DNA of 64,000 nt from BJGV01 sp964196335. GTDB taxonomy: Bacteria; Pseudomonadota; Gammaproteobacteria; Burkholderiales; Nitrosomonadaceae. This document shows positions 45,004 to 54,591 of the stretch, one piece after another (position 1 is the first letter of the stretch; each line of letters starts with the position of its first letter). Where the stretch lies: the NCBI GenBank assembly GCA_965238155.1, contig OZ250175.1, positions 1,798,001 to 1,862,000 of the forward strand, in the 5' to 3' direction. The notes beneath the pieces are model-generated. The model was given only the letters and a program-made list of their open reading frames with translations. It searched no databases and was not told the origin of the DNA. The position numbers were made by a program, and so were the translations under genes.

Positions 45004-46242
45004 TTAACTTCGGTAATCTGAATTGATTTTTACGTAATCGTAAGAGAAATCACAGGTCCATACAGTGGTAGAGCTATTCCCCCGGTTAAGTACAACTCGC
45101 ACGGTAATTTCGGGTTGACCCATTACCCGGCTTCCTTCTTGTTCACTGTAGTTCCCCGCCCTTCCACCATTCTCAAATACCAGTACATCATCAAGATAGA
45201 GTTGTAGGGTATTTACATCAAGATCTCCTACTCCCGCGTAACCAATAGCAGCAATTATTCGCCCCAGATTCGGATCAGATGCAAAAAATGCAGTTTTAAC
45301 CAGTGGAGAATGCGCAATAGCATATGCAATCTTGGCACATTCATCTGAATCTCTTCCACTCACAATTTTCACCGTAATAAATTTTGTTGCTCCCTCACCA
45401 TCTTGTACAATTGCTTTTGCAAGATGTACCGCCACTTCTGTTACCGCATCTTGTAGCTCTTTGTATTCTGAACTTTCTTGATCCAATATTTCTATATTAC
45501 CAGCATGGCCTGTTGCAATTAGAATAAAAGCATCATTAGTTGAAGTATCGCCATCCACAGTAATCCGATTGAATGAGTTATCTGCTACATTGCGTATCAT
45601 TTTCTGTAACAATGGCTGACTTATTACTGCATCGGTAGCCAAATAGCTCAACATAGTCGCCATATTTGGGCGTATCATACCTGAGCCTTTGGCAACACCA
45701 GTAATAGTTACTGTTGAACCACCAAGTAAAATGCTTTTAGATATTGCTTTGGGTACAATATCTGTGGTCAAAATTGTCTGTGCCGCAGAATACCAATTGT
45801 CCGGTCTAAGATTAGCTACTGCTTTTGGTAAATTTGAAATAATTTTTTCTACTGGCAATGGCTCCATAATCACTCCAGTAGAAAACGGTAACACCTGACT
45901 TACATCACAACTTAACAACCGAGCTAGCTCTGCACAAACAGATCGAGCATGTATAATTCCTTCTTCACCGGTGCCGGCATTGGCACTCCCAGTATTTATA
46001 ATTAAAGCACGAATAGGAGACCCCGGCTTTTTTCTTAATATATGTTCCTTAGCCACTATTACTGGCGCGGCACAAAACCGGTTTTGCGTAAATACTCCGG
46101 CAATTCTTGTACCTTCATCTAATACAATTAATAGTAAATCTTTATGATTGGTCTGCTTGATTCCTGCCTCAGCAACACCAAGAGATACACCTTTTATTGG
46201 TGATAGTTGTCCGAGTGACTTAAATGAAGAATTAGCTGACAT
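45004..46242 (-). CDS. argJ: Bifunctional glutamate N-acetyltransferase / amino-acid acetyltransferase ArgJ
   Basis: Recycles the acetyl group in arginine synthesis (ornithine acetyltransferase, often also N-acetylglutamate synthase). The protein cuts itself at the conserved Thr in GSGMIRPNMATMLSYLATDA, giving alpha and beta chains. VAEAGIKQTNHKDLLLIVLD at the start and NRITVDGDTSTNDAF after the cut are typical. I used the ATG at 46242, giving 412 residues; the frame extends to a TTG at 46251. It stands alone on the minus strand. Confidence 0.97.
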   Translation of the reverse strand: MSANSSFKSLGQLSPIKGVSLGVAEAGIKQTNHKDLLLIVLDEGTRIAGVFTQNRFCAAPVIVAKEHILRKKPGSPIRALIINTGSANAGTGEEGIIHARSVCAELARLLSCDVSQVLPFSTGVIMEPLPVEKIISNLPKAVANLRPDNWYSAAQTILTTDIVPKAISKSILLGGSTVTITGVAKGSGMIRPNMATMLSYLATDAVISQPLLQKMIRNVADNSFNRITVDGDTSTNDAFILIATGHAGNIEILDQESSEYKELQDAVTEVAVHLAKAIVQDGEGATKFITVKIVSGRDSDECAKIAYAIAHSPLVKTAFFASDPNLGRIIAAIGYAGVGDLDVNTLQLYLDDVLVFENGGRAGNYSEQEGSRVMGQPEITVRVVLNRGNSSTTVWTCDFSYDYVKINSDYRS

Positions 46243-46384
46243 AATGATCAAACCTAAATATTTTGCTATTAATTACTCTATCGTAACTCATCTTTTATAC
46301 TTTACCCATATCTACTAGATTCTTTACTAGCGATAGTTTTATAATCTTCCAATTATTAATAATAGTCTTTTGAGAGAAGAAGGC

Positions 46385-46612
46385 ATGGATTTTGACAAAG
46401 AACTTGATGTACGTGGCCTTAACTGCCCACTTCCCATTCTGCGCTCAAAAAAATATTTGGCTGATATGACTTCCGGACAAGTACTTAGAATACTAGCTAC
46501 TGACCCCGGCTCAGCTATTGATTTTCAAGTTTTTTCTGACCAGACTGGCAATGTTCTGCTCTCTCTTTCAGAAACCAATAAAGAATTCACATTCTATATA
46601 AAGAAAAGATAA
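46385..46612 (+). CDS. TusA-family sulfurtransferase
   Basis: A 75-residue sulfur carrier. LDVRGLNCPLPILRSKKYL contains the CPxP motif whose cysteine carries the persulfide. LRILATDPGSAIDF and the closing EFTFYIKK complete the small alpha-beta fold. E. coli TusA passes sulfur for tRNA thiouridine and molybdenum cofactor synthesis; related paralogues serve sulfur oxidation. Which role applies is unclear from context. The ATG at 46385 follows GAGAGAAG; an upstream TTG at 46370 is less likely. Confidence 0.92.
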   Translation: MDFDKELDVRGLNCPLPILRSKKYLADMTSGQVLRILATDPGSAIDFQVFSDQTGNVLLSLSETNKEFTFYIKKR

Positions 46613-46746
46613 GTCAATACATGAGAACTGTTTGACTCTATGAAATAGATTAAAAATACAGAATCACGATTGAACAACAGCTAAGTCAAGAGTAACAAAT
46701 AGCGTATTAATCTCAATTAAGTAATGCAGGCATTAGAATCATTTGA

Positions 46747-47796
46747 TTATGCTAGCGGTAATTCTCCATTACTGATTCCTATATTTCCAACCTCCCGTAC
46801 TGACTTAATAAATTTGGCATTCTCATGTAATTTAGCTACTGAGTCAGGATTGGATCGTCCTCGCATACGGGCTAAACGAGCAAGACTAGTCGCCGGCATG
46901 TTCCATTGTAACTCTGCTAACAATTTATCTGCTGCGTGCGGATCATTACATACCAGCACCATATCGCAGCCCGCATTGAACGCAACTTCAGCACGTTGTA
47001 CTACATCACCAGCAACTGCAGCACCTTCCATGCTCAGGTCATCGCTAAAAATACAGCCATCAAATTCAAGCTCGCTACGTAAGATTTCTTGTAACCATAC
47101 TGTTGAAAATCCAGCGGGTTGTGAATCAATCTTAGGATATATAACATGCGCCGGCATAATGCCGGCAAGACCATAATTAATCATTTGTCGAAACGGAATC
47201 AGGTCGCCCATTTTGATATCTGCATAGCTACGCTTATCTACTGGCATTTCAATATGAGAGTCTTCTTGTATATAGCCATGACCAGGGAAGTGCTTCCCAA
47301 TCGCTTCCATACCACCTAGTTTTAAGCCCTGCATTAAACTATGAGCCAATTCCCCTATAGCCTGTGGTTTGCGATGAAATGCACGATTTCCTATTATGCA
47401 GCTCTGTCCATAGTCTATGTCAAGCACAGGCGTAAAACTTAGATCTACACCACAAGCACGTAATTCTGCCGCTAGTACATAGCCTGTTAGTTGCGCCAGA
47501 TGACGCGCCCTAACAGGGTGTTCATCCCAAATTTTTCCTAGCTCACGCATAGCAGGAAGCCGTGTAAAATCATTTCGAAAACGCTGGATCCTTCCACCCT
47601 CATGATCTACCGCAATCAATAAAGAAGGGGTCCTTAAAGCATGAATTTCTGTAGTTAAATCTGTTAACTGCTTGAGTGAAGAGTAATTACGTGTGAATAA
47701 GATTACACCACCGGTCATAGGATGTTGGAGCCTTCTCTTATCATCTATCGTAAGTTCTGTGCCTGCAGTATCAAGCATGATTGGACCAAGTGACAT
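46747..47796 (-). CDS. nagZ: Beta-N-acetylhexosaminidase NagZ
   Basis: Cytoplasmic glycoside hydrolase family 3 enzyme that removes GlcNAc from recycled anhydromuropeptides. The 349-residue protein has LLIAVDHEGGRIQRFR, the family signature KHFPGHGYIQEDSHIE with the catalytic His on its flexible loop, and the nucleophile Asp in GCIFSDDLSMEGA. It ends the rnc-era-recO-pdxJ-acpS-nagZ chain and overlaps the acpS stop by one base (TAATG). Confidence 0.96.
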   Translation of the reverse strand: MSLGPIMLDTAGTELTIDDKRRLQHPMTGGVILFTRNYSSLKQLTDLTTEIHALRTPSLLIAVDHEGGRIQRFRNDFTRLPAMRELGKIWDEHPVRARHLAQLTGYVLAAELRACGVDLSFTPVLDIDYGQSCIIGNRAFHRKPQAIGELAHSLMQGLKLGGMEAIGKHFPGHGYIQEDSHIEMPVDKRSYADIKMGDLIPFRQMINYGLAGIMPAHVIYPKIDSQPAGFSTVWLQEILRSELEFDGCIFSDDLSMEGAAVAGDVVQRAEVAFNAGCDMVLVCNDPHAADKLLAELQWNMPATSLARLARMRGRSNPDSVAKLHENAKFIKSVREVGNIGISNGELPLA

Positions 47797-48173
47797 TATT
47801 TCTCCAGGATTACAAAAGCACAGGCCAGATTCATCTCGTCACTCATAGATAGATGGTAACTAGTGATGCCCTCATTTTTAATTAATATATCCAGCTCAGG
47901 ATGAAAATCATAATAAGGCTTACCCAGATAGTCGTGGGCAACCCCAATATAGCTTAAACTAACAGGGTGACGTAATCCGGTTCCCATTGCTTTGGAAAAG
48001 GCCTCCTTAGCTGCAAAACGCTTAGCTAAAAACATTGCTTGTTTTCCACTATTCATAAATTCAGGCCACTCGCTATTTGTTAATATTCGTCTGGCGAAAC
48101 GCTTACCATACCTGTCCAGCAAACATGCAATGCGTGATGGCTCAACAAGATCTGTCCCGATTCCATATATCAT
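47796..48173 (-). CDS. acpS: Holo-[acyl-carrier-protein] synthase
   Basis: Transfers the phosphopantetheine arm of CoA to acyl carrier protein. The 125-residue protein starts IYGIGTDLVEPSRI with the metal-binding Asp, and has FLAKRFAAKEAFSKAMGTG, the second signature, near residues 49-67. It overlaps the pdxJ stop by four bases (ATGA), a conserved pdxJ-acpS pairing. Confidence 0.97.
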   Translation of the reverse strand: MIYGIGTDLVEPSRIACLLDRYGKRFARRILTNSEWPEFMNSGKQAMFLAKRFAAKEAFSKAMGTGLRHPVSLSYIGVAHDYLGKPYYDFHPELDILIKNEGITSYHLSMSDEMNLACAFVILEK

Positions 48174-48895
48174 TCTTGTTTTTCCAAAATTAATTTCTTC
48201 ATTTCTCGTACTGCCTGTTCGAAACCAACAAATAAAGATCGAGCAACAATAGAGTGCCCAATATTTAACTCAGAAATATTAGAAATTGCAGCGATGGATT
48301 GTACATTATTATAATGTAATCCGTGTCCTGCATTGACCTGCAAACCCTGATCAATTCCGTGTACCACAGCAAATCTAATTTGCTCTAGCTTCTCCTGTTG
48401 TTCTCCTGCAGTCAACGCGTCAGAATAATGCCCTGTATGAATCTCAATTACCGGGGCTCTTGTCTTAACTGCTGCATCAATCTGTACAAGATCAGCATCA
48501 ACAAATAGTGAGACCCGAATACCAGCTTCAGCCAGCCTGTTACAAGCACGTTTTACCTGCTCGAAGTGCTCTACCACATCTAATCCGCCTTCAGTAGTCA
48601 ACTCTTCCCGTCGCTCTGGTACTAAACAGACATCCTCTGGTTTTATTTTTAAAACAAAGTCTATCATTTCATTAGTCACCGCACTTTCCAGATTCATTCT
48701 GGTCTTAATCTGATTACGTAAAGCCTTTACATCATGGTCTTGAATATGACGTCTATCTTCCCGTAAGTGCAGCGTAATCGCATCTGCTCCAGCCGACTCC
48801 GCAATTAGTGCCACGTCAAGTGGGCATGGATAAATTGTCCCTCGAACTTGCCGTAAAGTTGCAACATGATCAATATTGACACCCAGCTTAATCAT
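48170..48895 (-). CDS. pdxJ: Pyridoxine 5'-phosphate synthase
   Basis: Makes pyridoxine phosphate from deoxyxylulose phosphate and amino-acetone phosphate. The 241-residue barrel starts KLGVNIDHVATLRQVRGT, has DAITLHLREDRRHIQDHD, VCLVPERREELTTEGGLD, EIHTGHYSDA and VNAGHGLHYNN, with the expected catalytic Glu and His residues. It overlaps recO by one base and acpS by four, so the three are translated together. Confidence 0.97.
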   Translation of the reverse strand: MIKLGVNIDHVATLRQVRGTIYPCPLDVALIAESAGADAITLHLREDRRHIQDHDVKALRNQIKTRMNLESAVTNEMIDFVLKIKPEDVCLVPERREELTTEGGLDVVEHFEQVKRACNRLAEAGIRVSLFVDADLVQIDAAVKTRAPVIEIHTGHYSDALTAGEQQEKLEQIRFAVVHGIDQGLQVNAGHGLHYNNVQSIAAISNISELNIGHSIVARSLFVGFEQAVREMKKLILEKQE

Positions 48896-49623
48896 TATGT
48901 CTGCATGATCCTCAATAATTGCCGACTATATAATGGTTGTTCACCAAGATAATGCCTGAGTATATAGCGCATAAGTACTTTACTTTGCTGTCGGGTAACA
49001 GTATCTGAATAATCATTTCTATCCATATCTAGTAAAGTTTTTCCACTTAGTTGTGGGCAGGAGTTATTATCGTTCCCATTTACCACCATTGGCCCCCGCT
49101 CGACTTCGTAGTAATACTCTTCATCTGGACTCAGTGGTTTACCTGATGCAACATCTTCGTTAAGTGTCAAAGCATAACCTAGTTCTATCAACATACGTCT
49201 CTCGAAATGACGCAGAATAGGAGTGTAATCTTGCTGTGTATTTAATGCAGACAAAGTCTCTTGATAGTAATCGAATAGCTGTTCGTGGGGATCATCACGA
49301 TGCAATAGCCTTATTAATAGTTCATTCAAATAAAAACCACAGATCAGGGCCATCCCCCGCAAAGGTTGTTGTCCACCCTGCCATTCTGCCTTATGCAGTG
49401 TTCTTAATTCCGACTTCCCTGTCCAAGTAAGCTGTAGTGGTTGAAATGCTACCAATAGCCCTCTGAGCGCAGATTTAGGGCGCTTTGCCCCTTTTGCCAC
49501 CAATGGAACTCGTCCTAAATTTCGTGTAAAAGTCTCCACTAAGAGACTGGTCTCCAGATAGGGATATGTATGCAGCACAAAAGCAGGTTGCGCATCTTGC
49601 CGCATTTTATCAACTGTCATCAA
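48895..49623 (-). CDS. recO: DNA repair protein RecO
   Basis: Works with RecR to load RecA on SSB-coated gaps. The 242-residue protein opens its OB fold with AFVLHTYPYLETSLLVETFT, then LVAKGAKRPKSALRGLLVAF. The helical second half includes MALICGFYLNELLIRLLHRDDPH, and it ends with a divergent C-terminal part. The zinc cysteines found in some homologues are absent. The position between era and pdxJ is conserved in proteobacteria. Confidence 0.95.
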   Translation of the reverse strand: MMTVDKMRQDAQPAFVLHTYPYLETSLLVETFTRNLGRVPLVAKGAKRPKSALRGLLVAFQPLQLTWTGKSELRTLHKAEWQGGQQPLRGMALICGFYLNELLIRLLHRDDPHEQLFDYYQETLSALNTQQDYTPILRHFERRMLIELGYALTLNEDVASGKPLSPDEEYYYEVERGPMVVNGNDNNSCPQLSGKTLLDMDRNDYSDTVTRQQSKVLMRYILRHYLGEQPLYSRQLLRIMQT

Positions 49624-49667
49624 TTTCGTTTCTAACGATTAGCTTATATTAATTAAGCTTTATAAAT

Positions 49668-50561
49668 TTACTCATAACCTAAAGTCTTTAATGCTCGTAA
49701 ATCATCAGCCCATCCACTTTTAACTTTTACCCACACTTTGAGATATACCTTACTACCAAAAAGTTTCTCCATATCTCTACGAGCCTGAGTTGCGACTAAC
49801 TTGAGCTCCTCACCATTCTTACCTATGATCATAGCCTTTTGGTTTGCTCTGTCCACAATAATAGAAGCATAAATTTTTCGTAGCCCACTTTCGTTTGTAA
49901 ATTGATCTATGGCAACACTAGTGGAATAAGGTATTTCATCCCACATCAAACGAAATAATTTCTCACGTATCAACTCAGCTGCAATAAATCGTTCACTACG
50001 ATCTGTAGCCTCATCCCTGCTAAATAATGGTGGGCCTTCTGGTAAGTAGGGACGAATTACATGTATCAATTCTTGAATCTGTGTTCCACGTTCAGCGCTT
50101 ACAGGAATCATCGCCGAGAAAGAGAACACTTTAGAGAGTTTTTCGAGGAATGGGAGAAGCCTTGATTTATCTGATATACGATCTACTTTATTAATAGCAA
50201 GAATTACTGGTTTGTCGACAGGCAAAAGTTTCAAAACTTGTTCATCCCGTTCATCAAAATATAACGCTTCAATCACAAATACCACTACATCTACACCATA
50301 CATACTTTTTGTGACAGTACGGTTCATCACACTATTTAACCGATTCATATACTGCATCTGAAAGCCAGGTGTATCGACAAAAATAAACTGTGATTGCTCG
50401 TCAGTAAGAATGCCATTAATACGATGCCTTGTAGTTTGTGCCTTTTTTGAGGTAATGCTTACATTTTGCCCAACCATACGATTCAGTAGTGTTGATTTAC
50501 CAACATTGGGTCTCCCAATAATAGCAATATATCCGGTATGAAAATTTTGAGTGGTCATCAT
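49668..50561 (-). CDS. era: GTPase Era
   Basis: Ribosome assembly GTPase that binds the 3' end of 16S rRNA. G1 is GRPNVGKSTLLNRMVGQ (about residues 16-32), G3 is DTPGF and G4 is NKVD. The C-terminal KH domain includes SIIVDRANQKAMIIGKNGEE and KVYLKVWVKVKSGW. Length 297 is normal. It follows rnc by 74 bases. Confidence 0.98.
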   Translation of the reverse strand: MMTTQNFHTGYIAIIGRPNVGKSTLLNRMVGQNVSITSKKAQTTRHRINGILTDEQSQFIFVDTPGFQMQYMNRLNSVMNRTVTKSMYGVDVVVFVIEALYFDERDEQVLKLLPVDKPVILAINKVDRISDKSRLLPFLEKLSKVFSFSAMIPVSAERGTQIQELIHVIRPYLPEGPPLFSRDEATDRSERFIAAELIREKLFRLMWDEIPYSTSVAIDQFTNESGLRKIYASIIVDRANQKAMIIGKNGEELKLVATQARRDMEKLFGSKVYLKVWVKVKSGWADDLRALKTLGYE

Positions 50562-50635
50562 CTCAAAATATACTTAGCCAAGAATAAACAGCCTGCACTC
50601 AGTGAATTAAAATAAATCTGATTCATCTTTAGGCT

Positions 50636-51310
50636 CTAATTATGTAGGTGTATTTGTTCATAGGCTTTTTTTGCTGCTTCCTGCTCTGCACTACGACGAC
50701 TGGAACCTTCCCCAATGGCACAAACGCTAAGTTTAGGGATAGCACACTCTACACGGAATAGTTGCTGATGAGCCTCCCCGCTGGTAACAATAACGGAATA
50801 TTTTGGCAGCATCAGCTTATAGCTTTGTAAATATTCCTGTAAAAGAGTCTTAGGATCTTTACCTGAATCTTGTGCGTCAAATTTGGGAAGTAGCGGGGTA
50901 AAAAGAGTAATAACAACTTCCTCAGCTCTTACGAAACCTCCATCAAGATAGACCGCACCCAGAACAGCTTCTAGTGCATCTGCAAGAATTGAAGGACGAT
51001 TACATCCACCACTTTTAAGCTCTCCCTCACCAAGTTTAATCTGATTTCCCAGGTCAAGCGTTTTCGCTAATTTAAATAATGCTTTCTGATTAACCAGATT
51101 GGCCCGAAGTCGGGTTAAATTACCTTCCGGAAGACTAGAAAAATTTCTGAATACCAACCCTGCCACTGCACAGTTAAGAACACTATCTCCAAGAAATTCA
51201 AGCCGCTCGTTATGTAGATGACTATAGCTGCGGTGAGTCAGCGCCTGGTACAAAAGTTCAGGCTTACTGAAGCTATAACCGATTCTCCGGCAAAGTACGT
51301 TACTGTCCAT
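50636..51310 (-). CDS. rnc: Ribonuclease III
   Basis: Double-strand-specific RNase that cuts rRNA precursors and regulatory RNAs. The catalytic signature NERLEFLGDSVLN lies near residues 34-46, the second acidic patch is ADALEAVLGAVYLDGG, and a double-stranded-RNA-binding domain ends with SSRRSAEQEAAKKAYEQI. Length is 224 residues. It lies just downstream of the broken DUF4845 gene. Confidence 0.98.
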   Translation of the reverse strand: MDSNVLCRRIGYSFSKPELLYQALTHRSYSHLHNERLEFLGDSVLNCAVAGLVFRNFSSLPEGNLTRLRANLVNQKALFKLAKTLDLGNQIKLGEGELKSGGCNRPSILADALEAVLGAVYLDGGFVRAEEVVITLFTPLLPKFDAQDSGKDPKTLLQEYLQSYKLMLPKYSVIVTSGEAHQQLFRVECAIPKLSVCAIGEGSSRRSAEQEAAKKAYEQIHLHN

Positions 51311-51353
51311 CTCCTGATAGGCTTGTATATAATCTATATTTAATTGTTACTTA

Positions 51354-51724
51354 TTACTTTCCACTACTCTCGTTGAAATCAATATACAAAGAAATATTTG
51401 CGAATAATGGTGTCTTAACTGAGTAAGCAATACCCAGCACTATTTGTCCACCTTCCTTATCAATTTCTAGATCACCTCCGTTAACAGCACTTATATCATC
51501 TATTTGAGCACGTTTATTAAATGATTTTCTTATTTCCCCTTTGTGCCTTTCTGCAAAACAGGATCACTGGCCATAGCTGCTATAGTTGTTTTTATAGCCA
51601 AATTTTCTCTGTACACTGGAAGTAGTTTCAGCACTAACATAACAACAAAGATCGCTAGTAGTGCCCAGAAGATTAAGAGTAACAAGCCCATACCCTTTTG
51701 TTTATACCCTATGTCGCGCCGCAT
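51354..51724 (-). pseudogene. DUF4845 membrane protein gene with an internal -1 frame change
   Basis: The expected DUF4845 gene between lepB and rnc is present but split in two frames. The first frame, from ATG 51724, gives a membrane helix and KLLPVYRENLAIKT up to ASDPVLQKGTKGK and a TAA at 51530-51532. The second frame continues with EIRKSFNKRAQIDDISAVNG, later VKTPLFANISLYIDF, to a TAA at 51354. Together they equal the family's usual length of about 120 residues. The break falls at a run of four G (51536-51539); one more G would restore the frame. It could be a mutation, a sequencing error or programmed slippage. Confidence 0.8.
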
Positions 51725-51757
51725 AATATTCTCCTAAGATTTAAGCACTATTTTCAG

Positions 51758-52561
51758 CTATTTGATTGATAATCCAACCCGACTTAGATCGCTGAAATTC
51801 CACCAGACCATAAATGCCTTACCAACTAAATTACGCTCAGGAACAAATCCCCAGTAACGGCTATCACTACTACTATCACGGTTATCTCCCATTGTGAAAT
51901 AGTTCCCAGCAGGTACCTTACAGGTAAATCCAGAATGATTGTAGTCACAATTCTCATACGATGGAAACTGACGCACACCAGAAATCTGTACGCTAGGCAT
52001 TACCGGATTAATAATTATAGTGTGATTATGCCCGTTCATTGATTCTACATAACCCCTGCTATACACATAATTTATACCGGACTCAATATAAGTATACTCA
52101 CCTGTTGGCTTCATCTTCACCGGGGAACCATTAATGGTCAGTCGCTTATTACGATATGTTATTAAGTCTCCGGGAAGTCCTACTATACGTTTAATGTAGT
52201 CCATTGATGGATCTTCAGGGTAACGAAACACCATTACCTCACCACGCTCAGGTTTATTCAAATCAAACACCTTGAGATTAATAACTGGTAACCGGATACC
52301 ATAGGTATATTTATTGACCAGAATAAAATCTCCTACCAGTAAGGTTGGAATCATTGAACCTGATGGAATCTTAAAAGGCTCTATCAAGAAAGACCTTAGA
52401 CAAAATACAATAAGGATTACCGGAAAAAAACTTTTTGGATATTCTACCCACCACGGCTCATCATCTTCTTTTGTACGATTATGCCTTAATACAAAATAAT
52501 CAAGCAGCCAGATACCTCCGGCAACTGTCAGCAAGATCAACATGATGAGAGGAAAATTCAC
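51758..52561 (-). CDS. lepB: Signal peptidase I
   Basis: Inner-membrane serine protease that removes signal peptides. The 267-residue protein has two N-terminal membrane helices (about residues 3-21 and 46-62), the catalytic Ser in KIPSGSMIPTLLVGD, the catalytic Lys in MDYIKRIVGLPGD, and the C-terminal box GDNRDSSSDSRYWGFVP. It follows lepA by 91 bases. Confidence 0.98.
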   Translation of the reverse strand: MNFPLIMLILLTVAGGIWLLDYFVLRHNRTKEDDEPWWVEYPKSFFPVILIVFCLRSFLIEPFKIPSGSMIPTLLVGDFILVNKYTYGIRLPVINLKVFDLNKPERGEVMVFRYPEDPSMDYIKRIVGLPGDLITYRNKRLTINGSPVKMKPTGEYTYIESGINYVYSRGYVESMNGHNHTIIINPVMPSVQISGVRQFPSYENCDYNHSGFTCKVPAGNYFTMGDNRDSSSDSRYWGFVPERNLVGKAFMVWWNFSDLSRVGLSIK

Positions 52562-52652
52562 ATTCCGTGCCCTATTAAGTAATATCTGTTAACCTACAAA
52601 ACAAGATGCCACACATTTATTTGTGTAGTTAATCTTTAAATTTTTCCTTCTC

Positions 52653-54446
52653 CTATTTATCACCTACTTGCAATATTGCCAGAAATGCTTCTTGTGGAAT
52701 CTGCACATTACCCACATTTTTCATTCTTTTCTTTCCAGCTTTCTGTTTTTCTAATAGTTTACGTTTCCGACTAATGTCACCACCATAACATTTAGCAAGA
52801 ACGTTCTTACGTAACGCCTTGATACTCTCTCTGGCAATAATGTGCGCACCAATCGCAGCCTGTACCGCAATATCAAACATTTGACGAGGGATCAAACCAC
52901 GCATCCTTTGTACCAGCTCGCGCCCACGATAGTTGCTATTCATACGGTGTACTATTAATGATAACGCATCTACTTTTTCTCCATTAATAAGTATATCGAG
53001 CTTGACTAAATCGGCAGCACGAAATTCCTTAAATTCATAATCCAGTGAAGCATATCCGCGACTTGTAGATTTAAGCTTGTCAAAAAAATCCATGACTACT
53101 TCGTTTAATGGTAACTCAAAAGTAAGCATTACCTGCCTACCCATGTACTGCAAATTTTTCTGTATTCCCCTTTTACCTATGCACAAAGTAATAATAGCGC
53201 CAACATACTCCTGAGGAACAAGAATAGTTGCATCAATAATTGGCTCCCGTATTTCCTCGATCTTTGAGGGATCTGGCATTCTAGATGGGTTATCAATTTC
53301 TACTACTGTACCATCACGCATAACTATCTCACAGACTACTGTAGGTGCAGTTGTAATAAGATCTATGTTGTATTCTCGTTCTAATCTCTCCTGCACAATA
53401 TCCAAATGTAATAACCCGAGAAACCCACAACGGAAACCAAAGCCCAAAGCTTGTGATGTTTCGAAAACATACTGCAATGAGGAATCATTGAGCTTTAATT
53501 TCTCGAGTGCATCCCGTAAAGAATCGTATTGATTTGACTCAATCGGATAGAGCCCGGCAAATACCTGTGGCTTAATCTCTTTAAAACCATTTAATGGACT
53601 AACAGCCGGACATTTTGCCAGAGTAACAGTATCGCCTACCTTTGCAGATTTTAGTTCTTTAATGCCAGAAACAATAAAGCCGACTTCTCCTGCACTTAAA
53701 GATACCCGGCTTTCCGATTTTGGTGTGAATACACCAACCTCTTCACATAAATAATCAGTTTTACTCGCCATGAGTAAGATCTTATCTTTAGGCTTGAGAA
53801 TTCCATCTACCACTCGTACCAACATAACAACTCCGACATAATTATCAAACCATGAGTCAATAATAAGAGCTTTCAGTGGCGCCACAGGATCCCCTTTCGG
53901 TGAAGGAATATTTCTAATTATTTCTTCTAAAATATCCTTTACACCTTCTCCTGTCTTAGCGCTGATACACAAAGCATCTTTGGCATCGATACCAATGATG
54001 TCTTCAATCTCCCCGATAACTCTTGCAGGCTCTGCAGCAGGTAAATCAATTTTATTTAATACTGGTAGTACCTCAATACCTTGCTCAATTGCGGCATAAC
54101 AGTTTGCTACAGTCTGAGCCTCGACACCTTGTGATGCATCCACAACCAGTAATGCTCCTTCGCAAGCAGCAATAGACCGCGACACTTCGTACGAAAAATC
54201 TACATGGCCAGGAGTGTCAATCAAATTCAGAAGATAAGATTTACCTTCACTAGAAGTATATTCAAGTGCAACTGTTTGTGCTTTTATAGTAATTCCACGT
54301 TCACGTTCCAAATCCATCGAATCTAATACCTGTGCTTCCATTTCACGGTCTGACAAACCACCGCATAACTGAATGATACGATCAGCCAAAGTAGACTTAC
54401 CGTGGTCAATATGTGCAATGATAGAAAAATTGCGAATTTGCTGCAT
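52653..54446 (-). CDS. lepA: Elongation factor 4 (LepA) GTPase
   Basis: Ribosome-associated translational GTPase. From ATG 54446 the protein has 597 residues, the family length, starting QQIRNFSIIAHIDHGKSTLA. The G3 motif is DTPGHVDF and G4 is NKID. The LepA-specific C-terminal part has AKCYGGDISRKRKLLEKQK, continuing AGKKRM. The frame runs upstream to a TTG at 54485 without a good ribosome-binding site, so I prefer 54446. A terminator lies between the glutaredoxin-like gene and lepA, so lepA probably has its own promoter. Confidence 0.98.
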   Translation of the reverse strand: MQQIRNFSIIAHIDHGKSTLADRIIQLCGGLSDREMEAQVLDSMDLERERGITIKAQTVALEYTSSEGKSYLLNLIDTPGHVDFSYEVSRSIAACEGALLVVDASQGVEAQTVANCYAAIEQGIEVLPVLNKIDLPAAEPARVIGEIEDIIGIDAKDALCISAKTGEGVKDILEEIIRNIPSPKGDPVAPLKALIIDSWFDNYVGVVMLVRVVDGILKPKDKILLMASKTDYLCEEVGVFTPKSESRVSLSAGEVGFIVSGIKELKSAKVGDTVTLAKCPAVSPLNGFKEIKPQVFAGLYPIESNQYDSLRDALEKLKLNDSSLQYVFETSQALGFGFRCGFLGLLHLDIVQERLEREYNIDLITTAPTVVCEIVMRDGTVVEIDNPSRMPDPSKIEEIREPIIDATILVPQEYVGAIITLCIGKRGIQKNLQYMGRQVMLTFELPLNEVVMDFFDKLKSTSRGYASLDYEFKEFRAADLVKLDILINGEKVDALSLIVHRMNSNYRGRELVQRMRGLIPRQMFDIAVQAAIGAHIIARESIKALRKNVLAKCYGGDISRKRKLLEKQKAGKKRMKNVGNVQIPQEAFLAILQVGDK

Positions 54447-54504
54447 TTGAGATAGAGATCCGATAATCGGGGAAATAACGGTCAAAGCTCAGCACCAGAG
54501 CAAC

Positions 54505-54528
54505 TAAAAAGGGCACATATTGTGCCCT
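54505..54528 (-). terminator. Rho-independent terminator after the sigma-E operon
   Basis: On the minus strand AGGGCACA, loop ATA, TGTGCCCT form a perfect 8-base stem followed at once by a run of T (the A-run at 54506-54510 on the plus strand). It lies between the glutaredoxin-like gene and lepA and should end the rpoE-rseA-rseB-mucD transcript. Confidence 0.88.
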
Positions 54529-54591
54529 CATAATTTATGGCTTGATTCCAAAACTTATGACCACTCAACGTTTATTCAAGAAGTGTACATT

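Noticed and set aside
46724..47176. 150-codon plus-strand frame
   Set aside because: It lies entirely over the end of nagZ, whose motifs and tight overlap with acpS are certain; the peptide is Ser/Ala/Cys-rich shadow sequence.
49629..49660. AGCTTA/TAAGCT dyad between era and recO
   Set aside because: Short AT-rich stem without a T-tract; too common by chance in this DNA.
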